Source: Paraburkholderia fungorum (GTDB lineage Bacteria > Pseudomonadota > Gammaproteobacteria > Burkholderiales > Burkholderiaceae). From it: 64,000 bases of DNA. The translations under genes were made by a program, and so were the position numbers. Under the pieces are notes generated by a model. The model was not told the DNA's origin and did no database searches. It was given only the letters and a program-made list of their open reading frames with translations. Where the stretch lies: contig NZ_MCAS01000012.1 of NCBI RefSeq assembly GCF_003610895.1, positions 436,980 to 500,979 of the forward strand, given 5' to 3'. This document shows, piece after piece, positions 1 to 6,869 of this stretch; position 1 is the stretch's first letter; every line of letters begins with the position of its first letter.

Positions 1-1
1 C

Positions 2-70
2 GCGATCGTCGTCAATCTGGTGTTCGGCACGTGGCGCGTGAGGCCTGTGGAGAAGGTCCCGGCAATCTGA
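2..70 (+). CDS. C-terminal end of an unidentified gene (partial)
   Basis: An open frame enters from the left edge and ends at TGA at 68-70, giving 22 residues (reading AIVVNLVFGTWRV and then RPVEKVPAI). The hydrophobic start followed by a basic tail would suit the last membrane segment of a transporter or other inner-membrane protein, but this is too short to assign. Another frame is also open across the first 70 bases, so even its coding nature is uncertain. Confidence 0.3.
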   Translation, partial: AIVVNLVFGTWRVRPVEKVPAI

Positions 71-153
71 TTTCCGGTTTCAGTTTCTGCTTCAGTTTTT
101 GGCTGTAACACCAGTCCTCGCAGTTCTTCCTCAAACGCTTCAATCCTTTCTCC

Positions 154-1260
154 ATGAAAACCAATTTCGCTTTCCGCGCGGCGGACGTCGCGTGCATGGC
201 TGCGCTCGTCGTTTCCACTGCGGCCAACGCTCAAAGCAGTGTCACGCTGTATGGAAGTCTCGACGCCGGTCTCGGCTATGTGAGCAACCTGCACGGCGCC
301 CATGCGTATCTCGCCGAGCAGGGCACCTTCCAGGCCGACCGGTTCGGTTTTCAGGGCGTCGAAGATATCGGTGCCGGGCGTTCTGTGGTGTTCAGGCTCG
401 AAAGCGGTTTCGTCACGACAACCGGCGCATCGGCCAGCAGCAGCACCTTCTTCAATCGTCAGGCCTACGTAGGAATATCCGATCCGACGTTGGGCACGGT
501 GACGCTCGGCCGCCAGACCGACTGGAATTTCGATTGGCTCGGCTCGGTGTCGACGGGTCAACTGCTCGGCGACTTCTCCGCGTTTCACCCCGGCAATCTC
601 GATGGCCTCGGAAGCACCTTGCCGGTACAACTGTCGAGCACGGTGAAATGGAAAAGCGCGAATTACAGCGGGCTGAGTTTCGGCGCGCTCTACGGATTTC
701 CCGGCGCGTCGGCGAGCAACACCAATGGGCGGACCATCAGTTTCGGCGCCAACTATATGAATGGGCCGCTCAAACTGGTGGCGGTGTATTCCGAATACCG
801 CGACCGTTTGCTGCCGCTTTCCAATGGACTGGGCCTGACGTCGTTTGAAGGGCAGACACTCGCGCCCGGCGCTACCTTCAACGCGAAGCAGGTGCGTGAC
901 ATGGGGCTCGGCGGTTCGTACCGCTTTGAACGCGTGACACTGCATGCGCTTGCCACGGACGTGCGGATTCAGTCTGACGGCGGCAACGAGCACTTTCGCA
1001 CGATCGACGGCGGCGTCAACGTGCGCTTGACGCCAGCAGAGGAAATCGAGGCGGGAGCGTGGAGCGCGACACTCGCCGGGCGCCGCTGGACGCAATTCAC
1101 TGTCGCAAACGTGTACTCGCTCTCGAAAGCGACGCAGGTCTACGCGGACCTGATGTTCGAAACCGCCGGCGGCGGGGCCGTGGCGAATACGCTTGGAATC
1201 GGAGCGGCTTCGGGTGGCAGGCAGACGGTGTTTCTAAGCGGGATACATCATTTGTTCTGA
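154..1260 (+). CDS. Gram-negative porin (Burkholderia OmpC-like)
   Basis: This 368-residue protein is an outer-membrane general porin of the Burkholderia/Neisseria type, expected to form a trimeric 16-strand barrel that lets small hydrophilic solutes into the periplasm. The first ~26 residues form a signal peptide ending ANA, followed by QSSVTLYGSLDAGLGY, the typical first strand. The middle contains RQAYVGISDPTLGTVTLGRQ, the conserved 'GRQ' strand near the constriction loop, and the C-terminus HHLF ends in Phe as needed for Bam-dependent insertion. No clear Shine-Dalgarno sequence precedes the ATG (the preceding bases are pyrimidine-rich), but the signal peptide fixes the start. The gene stands alone; the next gene is ~600 bp away. 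Confidence 0.93.
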   Translation: MKTNFAFRAADVACMAALVVSTAANAQSSVTLYGSLDAGLGYVSNLHGAHAYLAEQGTFQADRFGFQGVEDIGAGRSVVFRLESGFVTTTGASASSSTFFNRQAYVGISDPTLGTVTLGRQTDWNFDWLGSVSTGQLLGDFSAFHPGNLDGLGSTLPVQLSSTVKWKSANYSGLSFGALYGFPGASASNTNGRTISFGANYMNGPLKLVAVYSEYRDRLLPLSNGLGLTSFEGQTLAPGATFNAKQVRDMGLGGSYRFERVTLHALATDVRIQSDGGNEHFRTIDGGVNVRLTPAEEIEAGAWSATLAGRRWTQFTVANVYSLSKATQVYADLMFETAGGGAVANTLGIGAASGGRQTVFLSGIHHLF

Positions 1261-1855
1261 TTTGAGCGTGGAGCGGCGCCAATCTGCGCCGCCGGCCCCG
1301 GCGCGATCAGTGATATTCCTGGTTGTGGTGTTCGAGCCGATAAATAAGCAGGCAGACTTTGTTGCCGATTGAAATATAGAGTATTGCGAAAACTCATTCG
1401 CGCTGTAATAAATAGTTCGCAATGTCCGGGTATATGGATTGCCTGGATTAAAGTGGTGGTGCGTGAATATGGTGTTCACGTATAAATACAAGTCCAGTGA
1501 AATCGAAATGAATCGATATTGTTAGTAAGCCATCTTTTCAAACGTTACAGGCTTGGATGAATTCGCCTGTAAGGCATGCTGGACGGTTGGTTTAAGGGAT
1601 TGTGCCGAGGATGGCGGAGGCCGAAAAATACAAAGGTATTAAGCAGACAAAACAGAATTAAACAGACAAAACAGCTGTTTTGATAAAACGCACTCCGCAT
1701 ATTGCATTTGAAAATTTAACGGTTATGATGGCGTCTCCGTGAGGCGGTTTCTCGAACGACTGCTCTACGGAGACGGCAGAAATATTTGCCGGGCATACAG
1801 GCCGGAGGGGGTAATTAATGCTTCCCGTGCAGATAGACTAAATCGAGGAGACGAT
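1261..1855. other. AT-rich intergenic stretch without a recognisable gene
   Basis: About 600 bases separate the porin from the small gene before the phasin. The first ~50 bases can form a 7-bp GC-rich hairpin (1273-1279 with 1286-1292) that may end porin transcription, though no T-run follows. From about 1320 the sequence is markedly richer in A and T than its surroundings, and no open frame in it looks coding. It also carries the repeat/palindrome element described separately. It most likely holds the promoter of the granule-associated genes. Confidence 0.6.
1644..1682. repeat. Direct repeat merging into a 16-bp perfect palindrome
   Basis: The 12-mer CAGACAAAACAG occurs at 1644-1655 and again at 1663-1674, a 19-bp period. 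The second copy runs into the perfect 16-bp palindrome CAAAACAGCTGTTTTG at 1667-1682. It sits about 170 bp upstream of the small gene that precedes the phasin, so it is a plausible binding site for a dimeric regulator. No specific regulator is recognised. Confidence 0.5.
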
Positions 1856-2053
1856 ATGCTGAGTCCCCATGAATTTGCTACCTTAATGCTCATCAAGAAC
1901 GCGCCGGATCAGATCGAACTGGGCCGCGCCGAGCTCGACGCCCTGTTCGAGCGGCAGCTCATTTCACTGGAAAACCTCGCATCGGGACGTTCGCGTCCTC
2001 AGATCACAAGCGAAGGCGATTCCATTCTTAAGGCGGTTGCCAGGATGCGCTAG
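1856..2053 (+). CDS. Small conserved-looking protein upstream of phasin
   Basis: A 65-residue protein of unknown function. The ATG is chosen because CGAGGAG lies 5 bases upstream; the frame remains open further 5' but that part is poor in coding character. The sequence (MLSPHEFATLMLIKNAPDQ, later LDALFERQLISLENL) looks like three helices plus a short strand and turn (RPQITSEGDSIL), which resembles a small winged-helix fold; this is an impression, not an assignment. It lies ~100 bp upstream of the phasin gene in the same direction, so it may be co-transcribed and act in polyhydroxyalkanoate granule biology or its regulation. Confidence 0.7.
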   Translation: MLSPHEFATLMLIKNAPDQIELGRAELDALFERQLISLENLASGRSRPQITSEGDSILKAVARMR

Positions 2054-2153
2054 GCATCGGCGGCACCTGCTTCGATTCATCCACCATCGCGATCCGCGGT
2101 AATCCGTCCGCGCGGGGCTTCGCGTGCCTGATCAAAATTTGAGGAATTCAACC

Positions 2154-2720
2154 ATGACTCTATTGAGTCCCGAGCAGAACGCCGCTGTACAGGCCAACGT
2201 CGACACATTCTTCGGCGTGGCCGGAAAGATTTTTGAAGGCGTCGAAAAACTGGCTGCTCTGAACCTGCAGGCCGTCAGGGCCACGCTGGCCGAGACGCAG
2301 GAGAGCATCGCGAAGGTGTCTGGAGCGGAGCCGCAGCAATGGTTCGCGCTGCAAGCAGAATCCGCCAGACCCGGCGCGGAAAAATCGCTGTCATACGGCC
2401 GCCAGGTGTTCGAGATCGCATCGGCTACGCAGGCTGAAGTCACGCAACTCGTAGAGGCGTACTACGAGCGGTACAACAATCGCGTGCAGTCACTCGTGGA
2501 GGAAGCGGCCAAGCGTACTCCGTCTGGTTCGGAAGCCGCGATCGCTGCGTGGAAGTCCGCAATTGCCTCGACCACGACCCTGTTCGAAACGCTGCAGAAA
2601 ACGGGACAACAGGCCGTGACGATGGCGCAGAGCAATCTTGAGGCAGTCACCGCCACCGCGACGAACAGCGGGCGCAGCGACGCAGGGCCGGCTCCCGCCG
2701 CTGCGAGCGCAAAGCGCTAA
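2154..2720 (+). CDS. phaP: Phasin family protein (PHA granule-associated)
   Basis: Phasins coat intracellular polyhydroxybutyrate granules and control their number and size. This 188-residue protein opens with MTLLSPEQNAAVQANVDTFF, the usual start of the Burkholderia/Cupriavidus phasin_2 family, and continues as amphipathic helices rich in Ala, Gln and Glu. An Ala/Pro-rich tail ends at AASAKR. The ATG is supported by TTGAGGAATTCAACC directly upstream; an in-frame GTG 30 bases earlier lacks such a site. It is followed by a GC-rich hairpin and then by phaB, so the two granule genes sit together. Confidence 0.92.
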   Translation: MTLLSPEQNAAVQANVDTFFGVAGKIFEGVEKLAALNLQAVRATLAETQESIAKVSGAEPQQWFALQAESARPGAEKSLSYGRQVFEIASATQAEVTQLVEAYYERYNNRVQSLVEEAAKRTPSGSEAAIAAWKSAIASTTTLFETLQKTGQQAVTMAQSNLEAVTATATNSGRSDAGPAPAAASAKR

Positions 2721-2725
2721 ACCTC

Positions 2726-2747
2726 ACGCGGGCGGCAATGCCCGCGT
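2726..2747 (+). terminator. GC-rich hairpin after the phasin gene
   Basis: ACGCGGGC (2726-2733) pairs perfectly with GCCCGCGT (2740-2747) around a 6-base loop, starting five bases after the phasin stop codon. Only two further T residues directly follow the stem, so it may be a weak terminator or an mRNA 3'-end stabiliser that lets phasin be made in excess over PhaB. Confidence 0.45.
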
Positions 2748-2860
2748 TGAATGCTTGTGTAATATATGAAGGATTCCTGATGGATGGGGAATCTCGTTGA
2801 TCGACTGAAATTCGTGTTGCTTCAGAGCAGCGCGGCGCCAGCTTTTACGAGGACGATGCA

Positions 2861-3604
2861 ATGGCAAAGCAGATCGCGGTGGTGACGGGTGGAACGGGTG
2901 GAATTGGTGAAGCGATCAGCATCAAGCTGCATGACGCCGGGTATGCGGTCGTGGTTACCTGCTCGCCGGGCAACGCCGGTGCGAACGAGTGGCTCGCCCG
3001 GATGGAAGCGCAGGGGCGGCAATTTCTCGCCTACACGGTCGACGTCGCCGACTATGACTCATGTGAAAGATGCATGGCGCAAATCAGAGCCGAGGTCGGA
3101 CCGGTCGACATTCTGATCAACAACGCCGGCATCACGCGGGACGCCAGCTTCAAAAAGCTCGACAAGGTTAATTGGGACGCGGTGATCCGGACCAACCTCG
3201 ATTCGGTGTTCAACATGACGAAGCCTGTGTGCGACAGCATGGTCGAGCGCGGCTGGGGGCGCATCGTCAACGTGTCGTCGATTATCGGCTCCAAGGGCGG
3301 GTTCGGCCAGACCAACTACGCAGCGGCGAAGGCCGGCATGCATGGCTTCACCAAATCGCTGGCGCTCGAGGTGGCGAAGAAAGGCGTCACCGTCAACACA
3401 GTCTCGCCGGGCTATATCGCGACGAAGATGGTGATGGCAGTGCCCGAGGAGATCCGCGAGACGAAGATCATTCCGCAGATTCCGGTTGGCCGGCTCGGAC
3501 AACCCGATGAAGTCGCCGCACTGGTGTTGTACCTGTGCTCGCGCGAAGCGGGTTTCGTAACCGGCGCCAACATTGCAATCAATGGGGGACAGCACCTGCA
3601 GTGA
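2861..3604 (+). CDS. phaB: Acetoacetyl-CoA reductase
   Basis: This enzyme reduces acetoacetyl-CoA to (R)-3-hydroxybutyryl-CoA with NADPH, the second step of polyhydroxybutyrate synthesis. It is a short-chain dehydrogenase of 247 residues, one longer than the Cupriavidus PhaB. The cofactor motif TGGTGGIG lies at residues 9-16, NNAG follows near residue 88, and the catalytic Tyr153 and Lys157 are in NYAAAKAG, preceded by the NVSSIIG serine. The C-terminal substrate region contains VSPGYIATKMV, typical of PhaB. GAGGACGATGCA precedes the ATG. No phaC or phaA is present here, so this is a separate phasin/reductase locus. Confidence 0.93.
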   Translation: MAKQIAVVTGGTGGIGEAISIKLHDAGYAVVVTCSPGNAGANEWLARMEAQGRQFLAYTVDVADYDSCERCMAQIRAEVGPVDILINNAGITRDASFKKLDKVNWDAVIRTNLDSVFNMTKPVCDSMVERGWGRIVNVSSIIGSKGGFGQTNYAAAKAGMHGFTKSLALEVAKKGVTVNTVSPGYIATKMVMAVPEEIRETKIIPQIPVGRLGQPDEVAALVLYLCSREAGFVTGANIAINGGQHLQ

Positions 3605-3632
3605 AGCTGGTCGTTCCGCCATGGAGGTTGCG

Positions 3633-3821
3633 ATGAGTGAAGCAGTGGGAATCGTGATGGGTTCATTCGTGCTGGCGATAGCACCCGTGCTGGTCGCCGC
3701 TCATTATTACCGGGAGCAGATGCATCGAAAGCGGCTCCGGCAACTGGATCATTTTCACTACTGGGCGCATTGGAGCAAGGCGCGGCCCGATCGCGCCGAT
3801 CGACACTCGCGCCGCAGGTGA
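3633..3821 (+). CDS. Small single-span membrane protein
   Basis: A 62-residue protein with one hydrophobic segment (residues ~5-23, VGIVMGSFVLAIAPVLVAA) followed by a strongly basic, His- and Arg-rich tail (HYYREQMHRKRLRQLDHF, ending RADRHSRRR). The ATG at 3633 is preferred because GGAGG lies 5 bases upstream; an earlier in-frame ATG at 3621 overlaps that site. It begins ~28 bp after phaB, so it is probably co-transcribed. The topology suggests an N-out/C-in membrane anchor with a cytoplasmic tail that could bind nucleic acid or phospholipid. I do not recognise the family. Confidence 0.55.
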   Translation: MSEAVGIVMGSFVLAIAPVLVAAHYYREQMHRKRLRQLDHFHYWAHWSKARPDRADRHSRRR

Positions 3822-3831
3822 GGGCGTGCCG

Positions 3832-3872
3832 GCGGCTCGAACCTATTACATCCCAGGTAATTGGCGAGCCGC
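3832..3872. repeat. Nested inverted repeat before the AhpD-like gene
   Basis: GCGGCTCG (3832-3839) pairs with CGAGCCGC (3865-3872), and inside the loop ATTAC faces GTAAT. The element starts 10 bases after the preceding stop codon and ends ~70 bp before the next start. It may be a transcript end or an operator; there is no T-run. Confidence 0.4.
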
Positions 3873-3940
3873 ACGCACGCGCCTAATCTTCGGTCATCGC
3901 GCAACTCATCCCGAGCGGCGCATACGATCGAGGACATATC

Positions 3941-4495
3941 ATGTCGACGTTCCAGATTCATACGATTGATTCAGCACCTGAACAATCCCGGCCGGTGCTG
4001 CGGCAACTCCAGCAGAACTTTGGCCTGATCCCCAACATTGCGGGAGCCATGGCTGAATCGCCGGTGCTGATCGGCGGCTTCATCGGCATCTTCCAGAAAG
4101 TCCATTCCGGCACTTTTACGGAAGCGCAGATCCAGACCCTGTTGCTGACTAACGCGGTGACGAACGCATGCTCCTGGGCCGTTGCATTTCACACGGCTCT
4201 GGCATTGAAAGAGGGGCTGTCGCCCGCCGACGTCGAAGCGATTCGCCACGGCCGCGCGCCTGCCGATCACGAGCATGCGGCGCTCTCGGCCTTGACGAAA
4301 ACCGCGATCGAGAAGCGCGGACACCTGAGCGACCATGACGTGAACCAGTTTATCGAGGCGGGTTTTCGCAAGGACCAGGTGCTCGAGGTTCTCACCGTGC
4401 TAGCCGCTTCCACGATCACGAACTACGCCGGCAACATCACGAAGCCTGCGCTTGAAGCGCCTTTCCAGGAGTACGCCTGGACCGCCCAGGTCTGA
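3941..4495 (+). CDS. Carboxymuconolactone decarboxylase/AhpD-like protein
   Basis: A 184-residue all-helical protein of the carboxymuconolactone decarboxylase superfamily, whose AhpD-like members are thiol peroxidase-type proteins using a CxxC pair and a downstream His. Here the active-site stretch is NACSWAVAFHTALALKEG: Cys77 and His84 are kept, but the second cysteine position is Ala80. In AhpD the second cysteine is the reactive one, so classical peroxidase chemistry is doubtful. GAGGACATATC precedes the start. The gene is followed by an XRE regulator in the same direction ~135 bp on, which could control it. Confidence 0.82.
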   Translation: MSTFQIHTIDSAPEQSRPVLRQLQQNFGLIPNIAGAMAESPVLIGGFIGIFQKVHSGTFTEAQIQTLLLTNAVTNACSWAVAFHTALALKEGLSPADVEAIRHGRAPADHEHAALSALTKTAIEKRGHLSDHDVNQFIEAGFRKDQVLEVLTVLAASTITNYAGNITKPALEAPFQEYAWTAQV

Positions 4496-4550
4496 TCTCG
4501 CAGAGCCGCCCGGTAACAGGGAGTATGCTGACCGGCGCGGCTCGACTGAC

Positions 4551-4589
4551 CGGTGGCGCCGGACATTCACGGATGCTCGGGCGCCACCG
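4551..4589. repeat. 10-bp inverted repeat upstream of the XRE gene
   Basis: CGGTGGCGCC (4551-4560) is the exact reverse complement of GGCGCCACCG (4580-4589), separated by 19 bases. It lies 43 bp upstream of the XRE start and 55 bp after the AhpD-like gene. It could be a terminator stem or the XRE protein's own operator. Confidence 0.4.
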
Positions 4590-4631
4590 CTCACCCAACC
4601 TGATCTGTACCGACTTGCGGAAAATAGACCG

Positions 4632-5489
4632 ATGAATCCCGCGAATCCCGAAAGGAAGACGCCGCCGAATGAACTCGGCGCGTTATTGCGTCACTGGAGA
4701 GACATGCGCGGCGTCAGCCAGCTGGACCTGTCGTTCAACGCGGGTGTCTCACAGCGGCACATCAGTTTTGTCGAAAGCGGCCGCAGCGCGCCGAGCCGCC
4801 AGATGCTGCTCGATCTCGCCCAGGCGCTCGATATTCCTCTGCGTGAACGCAACACGCTGCTGCTGGCAGCGGGCTATGCGCCGATGTATGCCGACGGCGC
4901 GTGGAACGCGCAGGAAATGCAGAGCGTCACCAAGGCGCTCGGGCGCATGTTGCAGCAGCATGAACCGTTTCCCGCGCTCGTCATGGATCGCTACTGGAAT
5001 GTGCTGATGACCAACGAATCGGCGCCGCGCTTCTTCAATTGCTTCATCGATATGGCCGCGCGCAAGGGGCCGCGCAACATGTTGCATCTGATTTTCGATC
5101 CGCATGGCATGCGCCCGTTCGTGGCCGACTGGCAAGCTGTGGCCAATAGTCTGATTCAGCGTGTCTACCGGGAGTCGGTCGGCCGTGTGGTCGACGATCA
5201 GACACATGAGTTGCTTGCCGCGTTGCGTGCCTATCCGGACGTCCAGACGGACCTGAACGCTTCTTCGAAGGCCGTGGGAACCGGGTCGACTGCCGCGGCC
5301 ATGCCGGTGATTCCCATCGGCTTCGTCAAGGACGGCAAGGTCCTGAACTACTTTTCAATGGTCGCCACCGTGGGCACGCCTCAAAGCGTCGCCGCGCAGG
5401 AACTGCGTATCGAATGCATGTTCCCCGCGGACGACGAAACGGAAGAGCGGCATCTCGAGATGATCGGCGCGCTCCCGCAACAGCACTGA
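4632..5489 (+). CDS. XRE-family regulator with MmyB-like ligand domain
   Basis: A 285-residue transcription regulator. Residues ~15-75 form a Cro/C1-type helix-turn-helix (LGALLRHWRDMRGVSQLDLS, then GVSQRHISFVESGRSAPS). The remainder matches the MmyB-like PAS-type ligand-binding domain (FPALVMDRYWNVLMTNESA, and NMLHLIFDPHGMRPF), as found in many actinobacterial and burkholderial XRE regulators. The chosen ATG starts MNPANPERK; upstream in-frame sequence is open but lies over the inverted repeat and is unlikely to be coding. The ribosome site is weak (CGGAAAA). Its target may be the upstream AhpD-like gene or itself. Confidence 0.85.
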   Translation: MNPANPERKTPPNELGALLRHWRDMRGVSQLDLSFNAGVSQRHISFVESGRSAPSRQMLLDLAQALDIPLRERNTLLLAAGYAPMYADGAWNAQEMQSVTKALGRMLQQHEPFPALVMDRYWNVLMTNESAPRFFNCFIDMAARKGPRNMLHLIFDPHGMRPFVADWQAVANSLIQRVYRESVGRVVDDQTHELLAALRAYPDVQTDLNASSKAVGTGSTAAAMPVIPIGFVKDGKVLNYFSMVATVGTPQSVAAQELRIECMFPADDETEERHLEMIGALPQQH

Positions 5490-5495
5490 GCTTGA

Positions 5496-6689
5496 TCAGA
5501 ACCGGTGCCGCAAGCCGATGCTGACGATCGCTTGCGACTGCGCGTCCGACGAGTGGCCGTTGCCCTTGTCGCTGACCGATGCGGTGGCCGCGACCGGATT
5601 GCCGAGCGCGTCCAGCGTGACGCCGGACGCGTGTTGATAGCCGCCCATCAGATAAACCGTGGAGCGCTTCGACATGTTGTACTGCGCGCCGAGCGTGACG
5701 TTGTGATACTGCGCGCGTTCGTCCACCCCTTGCACCTCGCCGCCACGCGTGTAGCTATAGCCCGCGAAAAGCTGCACCGCCGGGCGGATCGTCCACTGCC
5801 CGAATACGCCCGCGACATTGAAGGTCGCATGCCCGTTGAACAATGAATCGGCACCCGAACGGTACTGCACGTTGCTGTAGTTCAGGCCGACGATGGCAGG
5901 GCCGAAATTGTACGTCGCACCCGCGGCGATGATCTGCTGCGATTGCGCGCTCGCGTACCCTTCGTTGATCGAGGAGTTGAACAGGCCGTCGTCCGTGCCG
6001 CTCCATTTGCCGTAGGTCGAATCTTTCGTCCCGGTCTTGCTGTTGTCCGAACGCTCGTAGCCGACACCTACGTGCAGCGGGCCGTTGCCGTACCCCGCGC
6101 CCACGCTCCACGTATTCTGCTGCTTCAGGCTTCCCGGTTGACCGCCGAAGCCGTACAACGCGCCGAACGTAAATCCCGAGTAATTCGCGCTCGTGTACTT
6201 GACCGAATTGTTGACGCGCGCGGTCTGATCGAGATCGTCGATGTCGCCCGGATGCGCGCCGTAGCCGCCGACCATCGCGACCGGCGCAACCGGCGCGACG
6301 AAGTCGTTCAGCGAGGTGTACTGGCGCCCGAGCGTGACCGTGCCGTATTGCTGGCTGCCAATGCCGACGAACGCCTGACGGCCGAACAGCCCACCGTTCT
6401 GGCCGGTCTTGCCGTTGGTGATGTCGAAGCCGTCCTCGAGCAGGAACAGGGCATTCCAGCCAGCGCCCAGATCTTCCTGGCCCTTGATGCCGAAGCGGCT
6501 GCCGGACAGGTTGCCGCTCGTCGCCGCGACGTTCGAGTGTCCCGTGTAAGCACCCGTGGTGCCGGCGCGTTCGTTGCTGCGATACGTGATGCCCGCATCC
6601 ACGATGCCGTACAGCATGACGGAACTCTGCGCGGCCGCAATGCCGGCGAAGGACAACAGCAGGGGTGCAGCAATCAGTTGCTTTTTCAT
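5496..6689 (-). CDS. Gram-negative porin
   Basis: A 397-residue outer-membrane porin with signal peptide MKKQLIAAPLLLSFAGIAAA followed by QSSVMLYGIVDAGITYRSN, and ending LRHRF. The strand LFGRQAFVGIGSQQYGTVTL and the motif SVKYTSANYSGFTFGALYGF are typical of Burkholderia porins. It lies downstream of, and in the same direction as, the gluconate dehydrogenase-type genes, separated by ~180 bp that hold a strong hairpin. It might supply sugar acids to that periplasmic enzyme, but it could equally be independent. Confidence 0.93.
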   Translation of the reverse strand: MKKQLIAAPLLLSFAGIAAAQSSVMLYGIVDAGITYRSNERAGTTGAYTGHSNVAATSGNLSGSRFGIKGQEDLGAGWNALFLLEDGFDITNGKTGQNGGLFGRQAFVGIGSQQYGTVTLGRQYTSLNDFVAPVAPVAMVGGYGAHPGDIDDLDQTARVNNSVKYTSANYSGFTFGALYGFGGQPGSLKQQNTWSVGAGYGNGPLHVGVGYERSDNSKTGTKDSTYGKWSGTDDGLFNSSINEGYASAQSQQIIAAGATYNFGPAIVGLNYSNVQYRSGADSLFNGHATFNVAGVFGQWTIRPAVQLFAGYSYTRGGEVQGVDERAQYHNVTLGAQYNMSKRSTVYLMGGYQHASGVTLDALGNPVAATASVSDKGNGHSSDAQSQAIVSIGLRHRF

Positions 6690-6757
6690 CGTTTTATAGT
6701 CTGGTTGGATCGTCTATTTCAGGTCGCCTGCGTGGCGATCTCTCTTTTTTCCGCACG

Positions 6758-6795
6758 CACGCAATCCGCTCCCGAACCACGGAGCGGATTGCGTG
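6758..6795. repeat. 15-bp perfect hairpin between dehydrogenase operon and porin
   Basis: The 15-base arm at 6758-6772 (CACGCAATCCGCTCC) pairs perfectly with 6781-6795 around an 8-base loop. On the minus strand the hairpin follows the cytochrome gene by about 75 bases and precedes the porin start by about 70. The run of six T lies on the plus strand 5' of the stem, so a minus-strand transcript would show A residues, not the U-tract of an intrinsic terminator. It may still block exonucleases or act in the porin promoter. Confidence 0.55.
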
Positions 6796-6869
6796 TAGCG
6801 GGGGAAACGGCTTGGGCGATCCTGGCTGCGCGTGCTGATCGCCAACGCGCAGCGAGGGCTCGTGCGATG

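Noticed and set aside
1273..1292. Hairpin after the first porin as an intrinsic terminator
   Set aside because: Only 7 bp and followed by GC-rich sequence rather than T; noted but not listed as a terminator.
1739..1855. N-terminal extension of the 65-residue protein
   Set aside because: Open but without a ribosome site; CGAGGAG before the ATG at 1856 marks the better start.
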